The translations under genes and the position numbers were made by a program. This document shows positions 17,155-25,353 of a stretch of 64,000 nt of DNA, piece by piece. The notes under the pieces were generated by a model. That model searched no databases, had not been told where the DNA came from, and saw only the letters and a list, made by a program, of their open reading frames with translations. This stretch comes from Alphaproteobacteria bacterium (GTDB lineage: Bacteria; Pseudomonadota; Alphaproteobacteria; JAVJVX01): NCBI GenBank assembly GCA_040220875.1, contig JAVJVX010000009.1, positions 62,001 through 126,000 of the forward strand, written 5' to 3'. How positions within the stretch are numbered: position 1 is the first letter of the stretch; every line of letters starts with the position of its first letter.

Positions 17155-17769
17155 CTATTTCGAGGACAATGCGGCTGCGCCAGGCGACTGGGGGGCCCGC
17201 GATCGGGCCTCTCCGCCGGTTTCCGGACCACCCGAAAGACGCTGAAAAGCAAGGGTTACCTCGCCCAATTCGATGCCCCATTTGCTGACCCTCGCGCGGT
17301 TGAGGAGCACACCATCCGGCTGAAGGAACATCCAATCATCAAATTGCACCCGCCAGGTTCCCTCCCCCACCTTGAGATCGAGGGTGTAGCGCCAGTTGAG
17401 CGCATTGCCGAAGATTTCTCCCTTTGCGGTCCCGACGATGTCGCTCGCCTGGCCCTCATACCGGCCCCCGCCGAGATTCCGGATATGCCAGACCCGGCGA
17501 TCCAGCTCGCCGTCGGCATAGCGGAAATTTTCGTCGAGAGTGAGCAAATCGCCCCCTACAGTGCCCGTGATATCCACCACGAATTGTCGGCGGACCTTCC
17601 CGAACCTGTCTTCAAACAGTCCGTAAGCGCGTGTCTGGCCCTCGAAATATTCCTCGAGCCGGAATTCGATATCCGTTCTGGCCACGTCGGCCGGTTTCCT
17701 GCTCATGCATCCACCCAAGGCTAGTCCCAGCATTGACCCCATCAGGACGAAAATTGTCAGACCCCGCAT
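17155..17769 (-). CDS. DUF3833 family lipoprotein
   Basis: A 204-residue predicted lipoprotein. The signal sequence ends in a lipobox with the Cys at about residue 21 (LGLALGGC). The body (EYFEGQTRAYGLFEDRFGK, then a beta-rich middle with WRVQFDDWMFLQPDG) matches DUF3833, function unknown. It is first in the leftward oxygenase group, 89 bases ahead of the Rieske gene; whether they share a transcript is unclear. The extreme C-terminus is low-complexity (Gly/Ala/Ser). Confidence 0.85.
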   Translation of the reverse strand: MRGLTIFVLMGSMLGLALGGCMSRKPADVARTDIEFRLEEYFEGQTRAYGLFEDRFGKVRRQFVVDITGTVGGDLLTLDENFRYADGELDRRVWHIRNLGGGRYEGQASDIVGTAKGEIFGNALNWRYTLDLKVGEGTWRVQFDDWMFLQPDGVLLNRARVSKWGIELGEVTLAFQRLSGGPETGGEARSRAPQSPGAAALSSK

Positions 17770-17934
17770 GCTGCCTCCTTTTCCCGGTATACGTAGGCGT
17801 GACGCCGGCGGTTCAGTCAGAGCCCAGGCAGGCTAATCCGGGGGCGCACTCCGACCGAATCCACGCTAGACTGCGCGCCGGGCGTCGCCGGCGAGGGCAC
17901 GGCCCAAAGGAAGAGACGGGCAAGGAGATCATCG

Positions 17935-18582
17935 ATGCCACTTCAGATAGACCGGATCAGCCCCCGCAAGACCGCGGTCATTGTGGTCGATATGCAACAC
18001 GACTTCGTGGCACCGGGAGCCCCGCTGGAAACTCCGATGGGCAGGGACCTGCTGCCCAACCTCACGCGACTCCTCGATCACGCCCGACAGCGTGGCATGA
18101 CGGTGATCTATACTGCCCACGTCCACCGCGAGGACGGGAGCGATATGGGGCTTTACGGGGAGATCTGGGAGCCGATCGGCAAGCACAAGGCTCTCGTGGA
18201 CGAGAAACCTGGCGTCGAAATCTACGACCCGGTAGCACCCCAGCCTGGCGAACTCACGGTCAAGAAACACCGCTACAGCGCCTTTTACGGCACGGACCTC
18301 GATATGATCCTGCGGGAGAAAAAAATCGAAAACGTTGCCATCACCGGTGTTACGACGGAAAACTGCTGCATGTCGACGGCGCGCGATGCAATGTTCCACA
18401 ATTATCGCGTTGCCTTCATCTCGGACGCCACCGGCACATTCGATTACCCCGATGTTGGTTTCGGGGCCATTCCCGCAACGGAGGTGCACCGGGTGTGCCT
18501 CGGAATTCTCGGCGTTTCCACTGCCCATGTGATGACGACCGAAGATTTCATCCACAAAAGCCTGGCCAATGAACCGGCCTGA
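17935..18582 (+). CDS. Cysteine hydrolase, isochorismatase family
   Basis: A 215-residue isochorismatase-like hydrolase. The Asp-Lys-Cys catalytic residues are recognisable: D19 (VIVVDMQHDF), K111 (VKKHRYSAF) and C144 (TTENCCMSTARDA), with the usual cis-peptide stretch before the Cys. Family members hydrolyse C-N bonds in nicotinamide, N-carbamoyl compounds, biuret or peroxyureidoacrylate. The next gene, DUF1989, is 31 bases downstream; this pair recurs around urea/carbamoyl-type nitrogen metabolism, so an amide or ureido substrate is the best guess, not a demonstrated one. Confidence 0.9.
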   Translation: MPLQIDRISPRKTAVIVVDMQHDFVAPGAPLETPMGRDLLPNLTRLLDHARQRGMTVIYTAHVHREDGSDMGLYGEIWEPIGKHKALVDEKPGVEIYDPVAPQPGELTVKKHRYSAFYGTDLDMILREKKIENVAITGVTTENCCMSTARDAMFHNYRVAFISDATGTFDYPDVGFGAIPATEVHRVCLGILGVSTAHVMTTEDFIHKSLANEPA

Positions 18583-18613
18583 CGACATCGACCAAGAAAA
18601 GGAAGGAGAAACA

Positions 18614-19231
18614 ATGGGGAACACACCGGGAGAGCTTCTCAAAAGCGAGACGATCCAGCCGCATCACTTTGGTACAGGCATCGTCCGGAAGGGTGAAACG
18701 CTGCGGATCGTTGACGTCGAGGGACAGCAGGTCGCCGATTTCGTCACCATCAAGTTGAACGACCCCAGCGAATACCTCGACTGTATCTATACCAATTGGC
18801 GGTTGGGGCGGTGGAAGTGGAATGAAGGCGATGCCATCTACACCAACCATATGAATCCGCTCTGGACCATTACCGACGACCGTCTCGGGAATCACTATAC
18901 TGGTGGGGGCTTCTGCTCGCGCGATGCGCGGCGTCTTTATTACAAGGATGACCAGAAAGGGTGCCGGGACACCCTTGAGGATGCCTTCAAGGCGGAGGGT
19001 ATCGATCCGCGCCTGTTGCAATCGGTCTCCTGCTTTAACGTGTTCATGACGGTCGATTACACGCCGGAGGGAGAATGGGTGATTCGGGAGCCCATTACGG
19101 AAGCGGGGGATTATATCGACCTGCGGGCGGAGATGGACCTGATGTGGATGGTTTCCGTGTGCTACTGGCCTGAGGTTGTCAATGGCAGCCGCCATACGCC
19201 GTTGCGTTTCGAGACCTATGCGGCCGGCTGA
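18614..19231 (+). CDS. DUF1989 (urea carboxylase-associated) family protein
   Basis: A 205-residue DUF1989 protein. Family landmarks include LRIVDVEGQQVADFVT, the Cys-rich GGGFCSRDARR segment and FNVFMTVDYTPEGEW. Two DUF1989 proteins together form carboxyguanidine deaminase in guanidine degraders, and others accompany urea carboxylase; here there is only one copy and no carboxylase. I chose the ATG at 18614 because GGAAGGAG lies just before it; an ATG 15 codons earlier overlaps the cysteine hydrolase gene. It ends at a strong terminator. Confidence 0.87.
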   Translation: MGNTPGELLKSETIQPHHFGTGIVRKGETLRIVDVEGQQVADFVTIKLNDPSEYLDCIYTNWRLGRWKWNEGDAIYTNHMNPLWTITDDRLGNHYTGGGFCSRDARRLYYKDDQKGCRDTLEDAFKAEGIDPRLLQSVSCFNVFMTVDYTPEGEWVIREPITEAGDYIDLRAEMDLMWMVSVCYWPEVVNGSRHTPLRFETYAAG

Positions 19232-19265
19232 GCCCCGCCCCACCCGGCAAAGAGGATAAAAAAAG

Positions 19266-19295
19266 AAGCCCGGCCGGGAGCGCGGCCGGGCTTTT
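19266..19295. terminator. Bidirectional intrinsic terminator
   Basis: AAGCCCGGCCG and CGGCCGGGCTT form a perfect 11-pair stem around a six-base loop, flanked by an A run on the left and TTTT on the right. It separates the rightward DUF1989 gene from the leftward DUF1329 operon and can serve both. Confidence 0.9.
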
Positions 19296-19342
19296 AATGG
19301 CGGGTCCGGCGCGGTGCCGGACCCCCTGGGAGCTACCGTGGC

Positions 19343-20629
19343 CTAGTTGGCCTGGTCTTCAAGCTGTTGCAGCGTCACATCCGTCTCGGTCACATCGGAC
19401 GGGTTGGTCCGGATGCTGTCGTGAAGATTCCATATCGTCGCATGGCGACGCTGGAAATCCACGACCTGACCCCAGGCCGATGCCATGGCCGGATAACCGT
19501 CCTCCGCCTCGAACTCGAAGGCTGCGGCGTGGCAGTGCTTCCAGTACGCGCCGGCCTTGTCATACATATCGGCATAGACGGGGCGCCAGTTGATGGCATC
19601 CACGTAGAATTCTTTCTTGCTGTAGGGATGTTCCTGCGGCGGGATGGATTCGACGACCCAGACGTCGCGCGGCTCCCAGCGGTCCTTGACATTCCAGAAT
19701 GGTGCCTCGGTCAGATCCACCCGCGGGAATTGCGCGTCCTCCGATGAAGCGTCGGGTTTCCAGGTCGGGCGGCGGCTGTTGAATACGGCAAGGACCTTGC
19801 GCTTGCCCATCAATTTGAAGTCCTGATACCAGTTGGGATGGGCGTTAAAGCATTCGATGTCGTCATTGAGCTGATCCGTGCCGCCAATCGGATCGAACCA
19901 TGCGCCGCCCGAGAGGCGCCGGATACGGCGAACGGTTCGGATATAGGCCCAGGTGTCAGGCAGCTTGCCTGTGTTATAGCGCAGCGTGAATGTTCCGAGG
20001 CCGCGGATGTCCTGCGGATACCAGGCCCACAAGAGAAGCTTGTCGATAACTGTCCCGTCGCCGCGTGTCGGATTGTCGATATCGGCGATCTGCCCGGTCA
20101 TCCAGTAGCGGACATAGCCCCAGTACTGCTTGCGCTCGAGCCCTGTATCACCATCAATCAGGAGATAGGCGAACTTGTTGAAATCCTGCACGTCCGAGTG
20201 CGGATGGCCGTAAATGTAATTCCAGATTATCTTCAGCGCCAGGTGCTCGCTGTTCTCATCGACATCCGGAAACGGTACACCCGTCTTGTAATTGACAAGA
20301 TTGCGGGTCATCGGGTCGAGCTTGATCGTATCCTTATAGCGCTCGGTCGCTTCCATGAGGCGCGCGTCGCGATTGGGCGCGATCGGGTCCTGAACCTCGA
20401 CCTCGAGGCCCCATTCGCGAATTTGCCAATCGACCTTGTCGGTCAGCATGTCACCTATCTTTGCGCCGTGAAAAGTCATCTGGCGGGCGCAATCGAGATT
20501 CTGGCTGTTGATGAGCGTGCCGGGCTTCATGACCTGGCCTTCGCAATTTTCCTGTGCCTGGGCACTGCCGCCGCCGGCCCACAGTGCGACGGCAACCAGA
20601 GCCGCCAGGCTTATCCGTACAGGTTTCAT
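19343..20629 (-). CDS. DUF1329 exported protein, paralogue 2
   Basis: A 428-residue secreted DUF1329 protein with a signal peptide (PVRISLAALVAVALWAGG, cut near AQAQ). It is clearly paralogous to the copy at 3174-4451: stretches such as KLLLWAWYPQDIRGLGTF, DPIGGTDQL and ESIPPxEHPYSKK are shared almost unchanged. The fold is related to LolA/LolB, pointing to handling of a hydrophobic ligand at the outer membrane; this is inference. It is the third gene of a leftward unit after the FAH and cyclase genes, though 156 bases separate it from the cyclase gene, and a candidate regulatory half-site lies in that gap. Confidence 0.88.
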   Translation of the reverse strand: MKPVRISLAALVAVALWAGGGSAQAQENCEGQVMKPGTLINSQNLDCARQMTFHGAKIGDMLTDKVDWQIREWGLEVEVQDPIAPNRDARLMEATERYKDTIKLDPMTRNLVNYKTGVPFPDVDENSEHLALKIIWNYIYGHPHSDVQDFNKFAYLLIDGDTGLERKQYWGYVRYWMTGQIADIDNPTRGDGTVIDKLLLWAWYPQDIRGLGTFTLRYNTGKLPDTWAYIRTVRRIRRLSGGAWFDPIGGTDQLNDDIECFNAHPNWYQDFKLMGKRKVLAVFNSRRPTWKPDASSEDAQFPRVDLTEAPFWNVKDRWEPRDVWVVESIPPQEHPYSKKEFYVDAINWRPVYADMYDKAGAYWKHCHAAAFEFEAEDGYPAMASAWGQVVDFQRRHATIWNLHDSIRTNPSDVTETDVTLQQLEDQAN

Positions 20630-20785
20630 GTTGACCCCTCCTCCAAGTTGATAAGTTTTTTTCCCTCATTTGCGCCAGGTCTCGGCAGGGCTGTGCCTGA
20701 CGCCATGTAAACTCGAATATTATTTGGTCGTTCATTCAAAACATAGGGCCCGAATTCGGGTTTGGGCAGCCTCACAAGGAAATGA

Positions 20786-21562
20786 TTACTCGTCGAAAAT
20801 TGCCACGGCCCGGGTCCACCCGGCCGAAGCCCCTTTGATTTTGCAGGGAAAACAAGCAACCGTGTATCCGGTCCCCGGCAAATCATCGAGGTTGCCGAGC
20901 TTCTCGAGGTGGCAGTACCCGATGTCCCGGCCGACCCGGTGCCCTTCCCAGATAATGCTGGGATCCTGGGTTTCCTCCCAGCGCTTCTTGGTGTGCAGAA
21001 ACGGGGCATCCCAGCTCCACGCATCGATCCCGGTCACGCGGACCCCGCGCTCGAGCAGATAGAGCGTGGCTTCGCGGCCCATACCGCAACCGGCATGAAT
21101 GTAGTCGTCGTCGCCATAGGCCGAGCTCGCCCGAGTGTTAATGAGGACGATGTCGTAGGGTTCCAGCGTATGTCCGATCCGGGCGAGTTCTTTCTCGACG
21201 TCTTCCGCCGTCACGACGTAGCCGTCCGGGAAATTCCGGAAGTCCAGTTTCACGCCACGATTGAAGCACCATTCCAGCGGCACCTCATCGATCGTCATGG
21301 CCTTTTTGCCCTTATCCATCGTCGAGGCGTAATGGTACGGCGCATCCAGATGGGTCCCGTTATGGGTCATGAGGCGAATCCATTCGAGCGCCCACCCTTC
21401 TCCATCGGGCAGATCGCTCTCCTTTACCCCGGGGAAGAAACCCGCGACATCCTTGGCCGTGTCCTTGTGGGTCACGTATTCGATTTTCGGCCCGTATCCG
21501 GGGGGGTCCGAAACGATGTCGTCTTCAAGGCGAACGGAGATGTCTACGAAACGTCGGGCCAT
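20786..21562 (-). CDS. Cyclase family protein (kynurenine formamidase-like metal hydrolase)
   Basis: A 258-residue protein of the putative cyclase/KynB superfamily. The metal site HxGTHxDxPxH is complete as THNGTHLDAPYHY around residues 66-78, and the later His/Glu region is present. Members hydrolyse arylformamides, isatin and cyclic or lactone-type substrates. It lies 53 bases downstream of the FAH gene on the same strand. With a ring oxygenase next door, hydrolysis of a ring-opened or cyclic intermediate is a reasonable inference. Confidence 0.9.
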   Translation of the reverse strand: MARRFVDISVRLEDDIVSDPPGYGPKIEYVTHKDTAKDVAGFFPGVKESDLPDGEGWALEWIRLMTHNGTHLDAPYHYASTMDKGKKAMTIDEVPLEWCFNRGVKLDFRNFPDGYVVTAEDVEKELARIGHTLEPYDIVLINTRASSAYGDDDYIHAGCGMGREATLYLLERGVRVTGIDAWSWDAPFLHTKKRWEETQDPSIIWEGHRVGRDIGYCHLEKLGNLDDLPGTGYTVACFPCKIKGASAGWTRAVAIFDE

Positions 21563-21615
21563 GGCTTTCTGTCCCCTGTCAAATTTAAATTACCCAACCG
21601 GTTGATCGCGCCGCC

Positions 21616-22623
21616 CTAGCTGTCTAGGCGGACGATCCTATTTCTGAGAATGCCGATTCCTTCGACTTCCAGCTCGATAACGTCGCCCGGGCTGAGCGAA
21701 CGCTCCATCTCAAGTCCGCAGCCGCCGCCCACGGTGCCGGAGCCAATGAATTCTCCAGGATAGAGCGTTTCGGACCGCGACATGATTTCGATCGCGTCCT
21801 CGAAGCGCCAGTAGGCCGAACCACTATTGCCGCGCGACCATTCCTCGCCATTCACCCGGGCGATCATGGTCAGATTATAGGGATCCCCGATCTCATCGGC
21901 TGTCACAACACACGGGCCGATTATATTGCCTGTATCAAAATCCTTTGATTTGGTCGGCCCAAGCTGCCCTGGCATCTCTTCCGACTGGACATCGCGGGCA
22001 CTGATGTCATTGAAAATGCTGTAGCCGAAAATATGGCTGGCCGCGTCCTTCCTGCTTACATCTCGGACTCGCTTGCCGATAAAGCAGCCGAATTCCAACT
22101 CATAATCGAGATTTTCGGCGTAGTACGGCCAGATGATGTCGGTATCCGAACCGATCACAGAAAACCGGTTGGCCTTGTAATAGATCGGTCGCTTGTACCA
22201 GACCTCGGGAATGCCAAAGAGCCCGGCTTTCTCGAAGCGGCGCAACGCCTCTTCCGGATCGGGTTCGGCCCGGGCTCGAGTGCGTCGCAGGACGGCGAAG
22301 GCCTGTTTCAGGTGATCCTCGAAAAACAGCCCGTCCCGGATCTGGGCCGGCACCGGCACGGGCGACATCAGCGAAAAGCCGTTATTCGCACTTACCACGA
22401 GATCCTCGTCTCCGGTATTTGCGGCCCAGTCGGAAGTCTTGCGGGCAAGGTCGAGCCCTGCTTCGCCGGCATCCATGAGCGCCTGCATGGAGGTGAGCAC
22501 CGGAGTAGCGTCGCCATCGCGCGCAAGTGCGGCCCTGGCCAGGTCCACCGCCCGGACCCCGTCTTCCAGCCAGGCGCCGAGCCGAGGCACGCCGTCGGTC
22601 AGACGAAAGGTGATCAATTTCAT
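21616..22623 (-). CDS. Fumarylacetoacetate hydrolase family protein
   Basis: A 335-residue FAH-superfamily enzyme. The C-terminal catalytic half has the acidic metal-binding set in LDYELEFGCFIG and FNDISARDVQ, followed by GPTKSKDFDTGNIIGP. FAH enzymes hydrolyse C-C bonds in diketo acids, or hydrate and decarboxylate meta-cleavage products. The N-terminal 110 residues form the variable cap domain. It is the first gene of the leftward catabolic unit, transcribed from a promoter in the intergenic region shared with the flavin monooxygenase. Confidence 0.92.
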   Translation of the reverse strand: MKLITFRLTDGVPRLGAWLEDGVRAVDLARAALARDGDATPVLTSMQALMDAGEAGLDLARKTSDWAANTGDEDLVVSANNGFSLMSPVPVPAQIRDGLFFEDHLKQAFAVLRRTRARAEPDPEEALRRFEKAGLFGIPEVWYKRPIYYKANRFSVIGSDTDIIWPYYAENLDYELEFGCFIGKRVRDVSRKDAASHIFGYSIFNDISARDVQSEEMPGQLGPTKSKDFDTGNIIGPCVVTADEIGDPYNLTMIARVNGEEWSRGNSGSAYWRFEDAIEIMSRSETLYPGEFIGSGTVGGGCGLEMERSLSPGDVIELEVEGIGILRNRIVRLDS

Positions 22624-22757
22624 TTCTGGCGGTGTCTCCCCTCATCGGCTGGCCGGCTGGCCCGGGCCTTGTCCCGACGCGATAACGCGCCCCGGTATCG
22701 TGACTGTCCGGCCTCGCTGATTCTGACAATGCGGGCGGGTGCGACGCGACAGGCCGT

Positions 22758-22786
22758 ATTCTAACGGTGAGAATAAATTGTTTAAA
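22758..22786 (-). promoter_or_regulatory. Predicted promoter of the FAH-cyclase-DUF1329 unit
   Basis: On the minus strand TTTAAA and TAGAAT are 17 bases apart, about 135 bases upstream of the FAH start. This lies in the 388-base divergent region 22624-23011, the most AT-rich stretch nearby. That region contains no credible gene. Confidence 0.5.
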
Positions 22787-22820
22787 GAGCTAAATCGGTT
22801 ATAGTTTACAGGATTTTATG

Positions 22821-22849
22821 TTGAAACAGTCGCGCAAGATATATACGAT
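22821..22849 (+). promoter_or_regulatory. Predicted promoter of the LLM monooxygenase gene
   Basis: TTGAAA and TACGAT are 17 bases apart on the plus strand, leaving a leader of about 155 bases before the monooxygenase ATG. The -10 overlaps a palindrome that could be a repressor site. Confidence 0.5.
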
Positions 22850-22855
22850 CGTTCA
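22842..22855. promoter_or_regulatory. Candidate TetR-type operator
   Basis: TATACGATCGTTCA is an imperfect palindrome with perfect core ACGATCGT, similar in shape to TGAACGnnCGTTCA sites bound by many TetR regulators. It covers the predicted -10 of the monooxygenase promoter. A TGAACGA half-site recurs on the minus strand near 20728-20737 before DUF1329 paralogue 2. A TetR gene lies 1.3 kb away. Binding is untested. Confidence 0.4.
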
Positions 22856-23011
22856 AATTATTTCGGGGGTGTCCTCACGGGGGTCGTTCCCGGGCGGGAG
22901 TAAAACCAAGGGGCAGGAACTTTTCAGGCACTGCTGAACTTCAAGGGCCGGGTGCACGTCGCTGCGGCCAATGCGAAGTCCCCAAAAATCATTGCGGAGG
23001 GATAAACCGAA

Positions 23012-24121
23012 ATGCCTTTGGATCAAGCGACGTTCAACTTCTCGGCCAGCGCCTACGATACTCTCGGCAAAACCGATGACGAACGCTACCAGACCTTCAT
23101 CGACGTGACGGAAGCCGGGTACAGGCTGGGGTTCGAAACCGTATGGATGGCCGAGCACAACTTTACCGACTACTACCCCATCCCAAGTCCACTTCTCGCT
23201 TACGCCTACGTCGCCTCGCGTTTCCCGGGCCTGGGCCTCGGCACCTGCGTCCTGGTCACGCCCTGGTACGACCCGATCCGGTTGGCGTCGGAAATCTCGA
23301 TGCTCACGGTGCTCACGGGCGCGCCGCTTCATCTCGGCGTCGGGCGGGGCACGGCACCGATCGAGTACGAGATCTATCGTGCTGACATGCGGAAATCGGT
23401 CACCCTGTTCCGCGAAGGCATGGAAGTGATCCAGCTTGCCCTGAAGGGTGAGCCCTTCACGTATGACGGCGAGGAATACAAGGTCTCCAAGCCGATCCAG
23501 ATCAGACCCCACCCTCACCCGGAGCTCGTTAATTTCTACGGCGCGGTCATCGACCCCAAGAGCACCGAGAAAGTCGCCAATCTCGGCTTCAACATGCTGG
23601 GATCGTCATGGTTTCCCTTCGAGGTGGGCCAGTCGAACACTGCGAATTTCGACAACAAGGTGGCCGAACTTGGTGGCAGTCCGCGCCAGAAGGCGGTCTG
23701 GGTCAACACGTTGATCCGCGACAGCGACGAGGAGGCCGTAGAGGCCGGCCGCCATCATGTCTCGGAATTCTTCAAGAACAGCGTCGCTCATTACGAGCAC
23801 GGCGGCTGGGATACCAGCGACTATCTCCAGGACGATCCCAATTTTGCCGCTACCGGAAAGATTTTCTCGGGCCTCAAGGGATTCGCCGACATCAATTCCG
23901 AGGCCAACGAGAAATTCATCCAGCGCCAGTTCATCGGCTCGCCCCAGACGGTCCGTGAGAGGGTGCAAAAATATATCGACATCGGCTATGACCGGATCAT
24001 CGTGCAGGTCGACCTGCATAGCGTCTCGCGAGAGGATCAGATCCGCAGCCTCACCCGGTTCGCTGAGGAAGTGGCGCCCGAGTTCAGCACCACCTTCCAG
24101 CGGCGCATGGCGGCGGTCTAG
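23012..24121 (+). CDS. LLM class flavin-dependent oxidoreductase (luciferase-like monooxygenase)
   Basis: A 369-residue protein of the bacterial luciferase-like superfamily. The TIM barrel begins with a typical strand, and characteristic segments include GFETVWMAEHNF, LGTCVLVTPWYDPIRLASE and HLGVGRGTAPIEYE. Such enzymes use reduced FMN (or F420) to monooxygenate small molecules, including Baeyer-Villiger reactions. A flavin reductase is not adjacent. GGAGGG precedes the ATG. It is divergent from the FAH unit and convergent with the TetR gene, so it is most likely the oxygenase of that module. Confidence 0.93.
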   Translation: MPLDQATFNFSASAYDTLGKTDDERYQTFIDVTEAGYRLGFETVWMAEHNFTDYYPIPSPLLAYAYVASRFPGLGLGTCVLVTPWYDPIRLASEISMLTVLTGAPLHLGVGRGTAPIEYEIYRADMRKSVTLFREGMEVIQLALKGEPFTYDGEEYKVSKPIQIRPHPHPELVNFYGAVIDPKSTEKVANLGFNMLGSSWFPFEVGQSNTANFDNKVAELGGSPRQKAVWVNTLIRDSDEEAVEAGRHHVSEFFKNSVAHYEHGGWDTSDYLQDDPNFAATGKIFSGLKGFADINSEANEKFIQRQFIGSPQTVRERVQKYIDIGYDRIIVQVDLHSVSREDQIRSLTRFAEEVAPEFSTTFQRRMAAV

Positions 24122-24157
24122 GGACCGCCCTCGCCTCTCAGGGGGAAGGCGCGGCGT

Positions 24158-24895
24158 CTACTCGGCCGCGTCTTCTCTTACCCTGCCGGCCGGCGATCCG
24201 GGATCATTTTTTGAATCGGAATCTGCTGTCCCCGTCGTCTCCGCATCCGCGGACTCCGGCTGACACAGGGCCTTAAATCCGCCGGTGACAAACGGCACCA
24301 TGGCCTTGTGAATTGCCTCCAGATCGGCCGATTCGCAGAGGCCCTTCGACAACGCCTCGATCCGCCCTGTCTCGGCCGCGCTGAGGATCATGGCGCCCAG
24401 CAGGAAATGAAACCCCCAGTATACATTCCGCGGATCGCAGTCCGGCAGCGTCCGCCGGATTTCATCGATGAACTCTTCCGCGACCTCGTCGAACTGCGGG
24501 CTGATAATGTTGGCCTGCCAGCTTGGCGAATTCGCGACCTGGGCGATCAGGCGGGCGTAGTTTTTCCAGCCCCGTCCACCGGTCCGGCTTCGGGTCAGGA
24601 ACGGGCCGACGAACGCGTCGATGATGTTTTCGATCGGGATCGGCCCGCCACCGGCCCTGGCGCGGGAACCTGCCAACGCCGCGCGGCGCTCTTCGCGCAT
24701 GATGCTGACCCGGCGCTCGATCGTGGCCTGAAAAAGGTTCTGCTTGCGCCCGAAATAGTAATTGGGCAGCGCCAGCTCGACTTTGGCCTTGGAGGTGATC
24801 TCCCGGATCGAGACGCCGTAATACCCCCGCTCGGCGAAGAGGGCCTCGGCCGCATCCAGGATTTTCTCGCGCGTGGTTTTGCTTGCTCGCCCCAT
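24158..24895 (-). CDS. TetR/AcrR family transcriptional regulator
   Basis: A 245-residue TetR regulator. The N-terminal helix-turn-helix spans about residues 8-55 (ILDAAEALFAERGYYGVSIREI ending in LPNYYFGRKQNLF). The large C-terminal ligand-binding domain resembles the TetR_C_30/CerR-like group, and the tail is acidic and low-complexity. It converges on the monooxygenase gene with 36 bases between stops, and is the only dedicated regulator in the catabolic block. It is the natural candidate to bind the palindrome in 22624-23011; its own upstream region shows no such site. Confidence 0.92.
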   Translation of the reverse strand: MGRASKTTREKILDAAEALFAERGYYGVSIREITSKAKVELALPNYYFGRKQNLFQATIERRVSIMREERRAALAGSRARAGGGPIPIENIIDAFVGPFLTRSRTGGRGWKNYARLIAQVANSPSWQANIISPQFDEVAEEFIDEIRRTLPDCDPRNVYWGFHFLLGAMILSAAETGRIEALSKGLCESADLEAIHKAMVPFVTGGFKALCQPESADAETTGTADSDSKNDPGSPAGRVREDAAE

Positions 24896-25082
24896 CCCGT
24901 GCGAAACTCCTCCTCGCGGCCGGCTTGCGGCCGCACCTGCGAACTAGGAATTGACCATTCCGGCGGGTTCGATGCAACGCCGGAATGTCCCCAGTGAGAC
25001 TGGGGTTTGCGCCGAATTGCCAGTTCTTCGCGGCGCCCTGGACGTATCCGTGATATTTCCACGGCCGGGATCTTCGGTCGGA

Positions 25083-25158
25083 TGGTGAGCGCGGCAGGAA
25101 TCGAACCTGCGACCCAGTGATTAAAAGTCACTTGCTCTACCGACTGAGCTACGCGCCC
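25083..25158 (-). tRNA. tRNA-Lys (anticodon TTT)
   Basis: A 76-base tRNA with encoded CCA. The acceptor arms GGGCGCG and CGCGCTC pair (one G-T), the D arm contains AGCTCAGTCGGTAGAGC, the anticodon loop reads CTTTTAA, and the T arm contains GGTTCGATTCC. The anticodon TTT gives lysine. It lies between the TetR gene and the SIMPL gene, on the opposite strand from the latter. Confidence 0.97.
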
Positions 25159-25353
25159 GTCCGGGCCGAAATCCGCCCGGAACCTAAGCGACCCGCCGGC
25201 CGCTTGCAAGTTTTTGGGTCTTTCGCCAACCGAATTTTTAGCCCGTTCCCCTTGGTTCGCCGGATTTCCCGCCTGCCTAAAATCAGCCCCAAACCGTCGC
25301 TTAGAGTTCTGAACCTGGTTCCCCTTCCCCAAAACATCAAGAAAGGCCTCGAT

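Noticed and set aside
3174-24895. Genomic island bounded by mobile elements
   Set aside because: The catabolic block looks accessory, but I found no transposase, integrase, flanking direct repeat or att site; the only tRNA (Lys) has no repeated 3' end that I could find.
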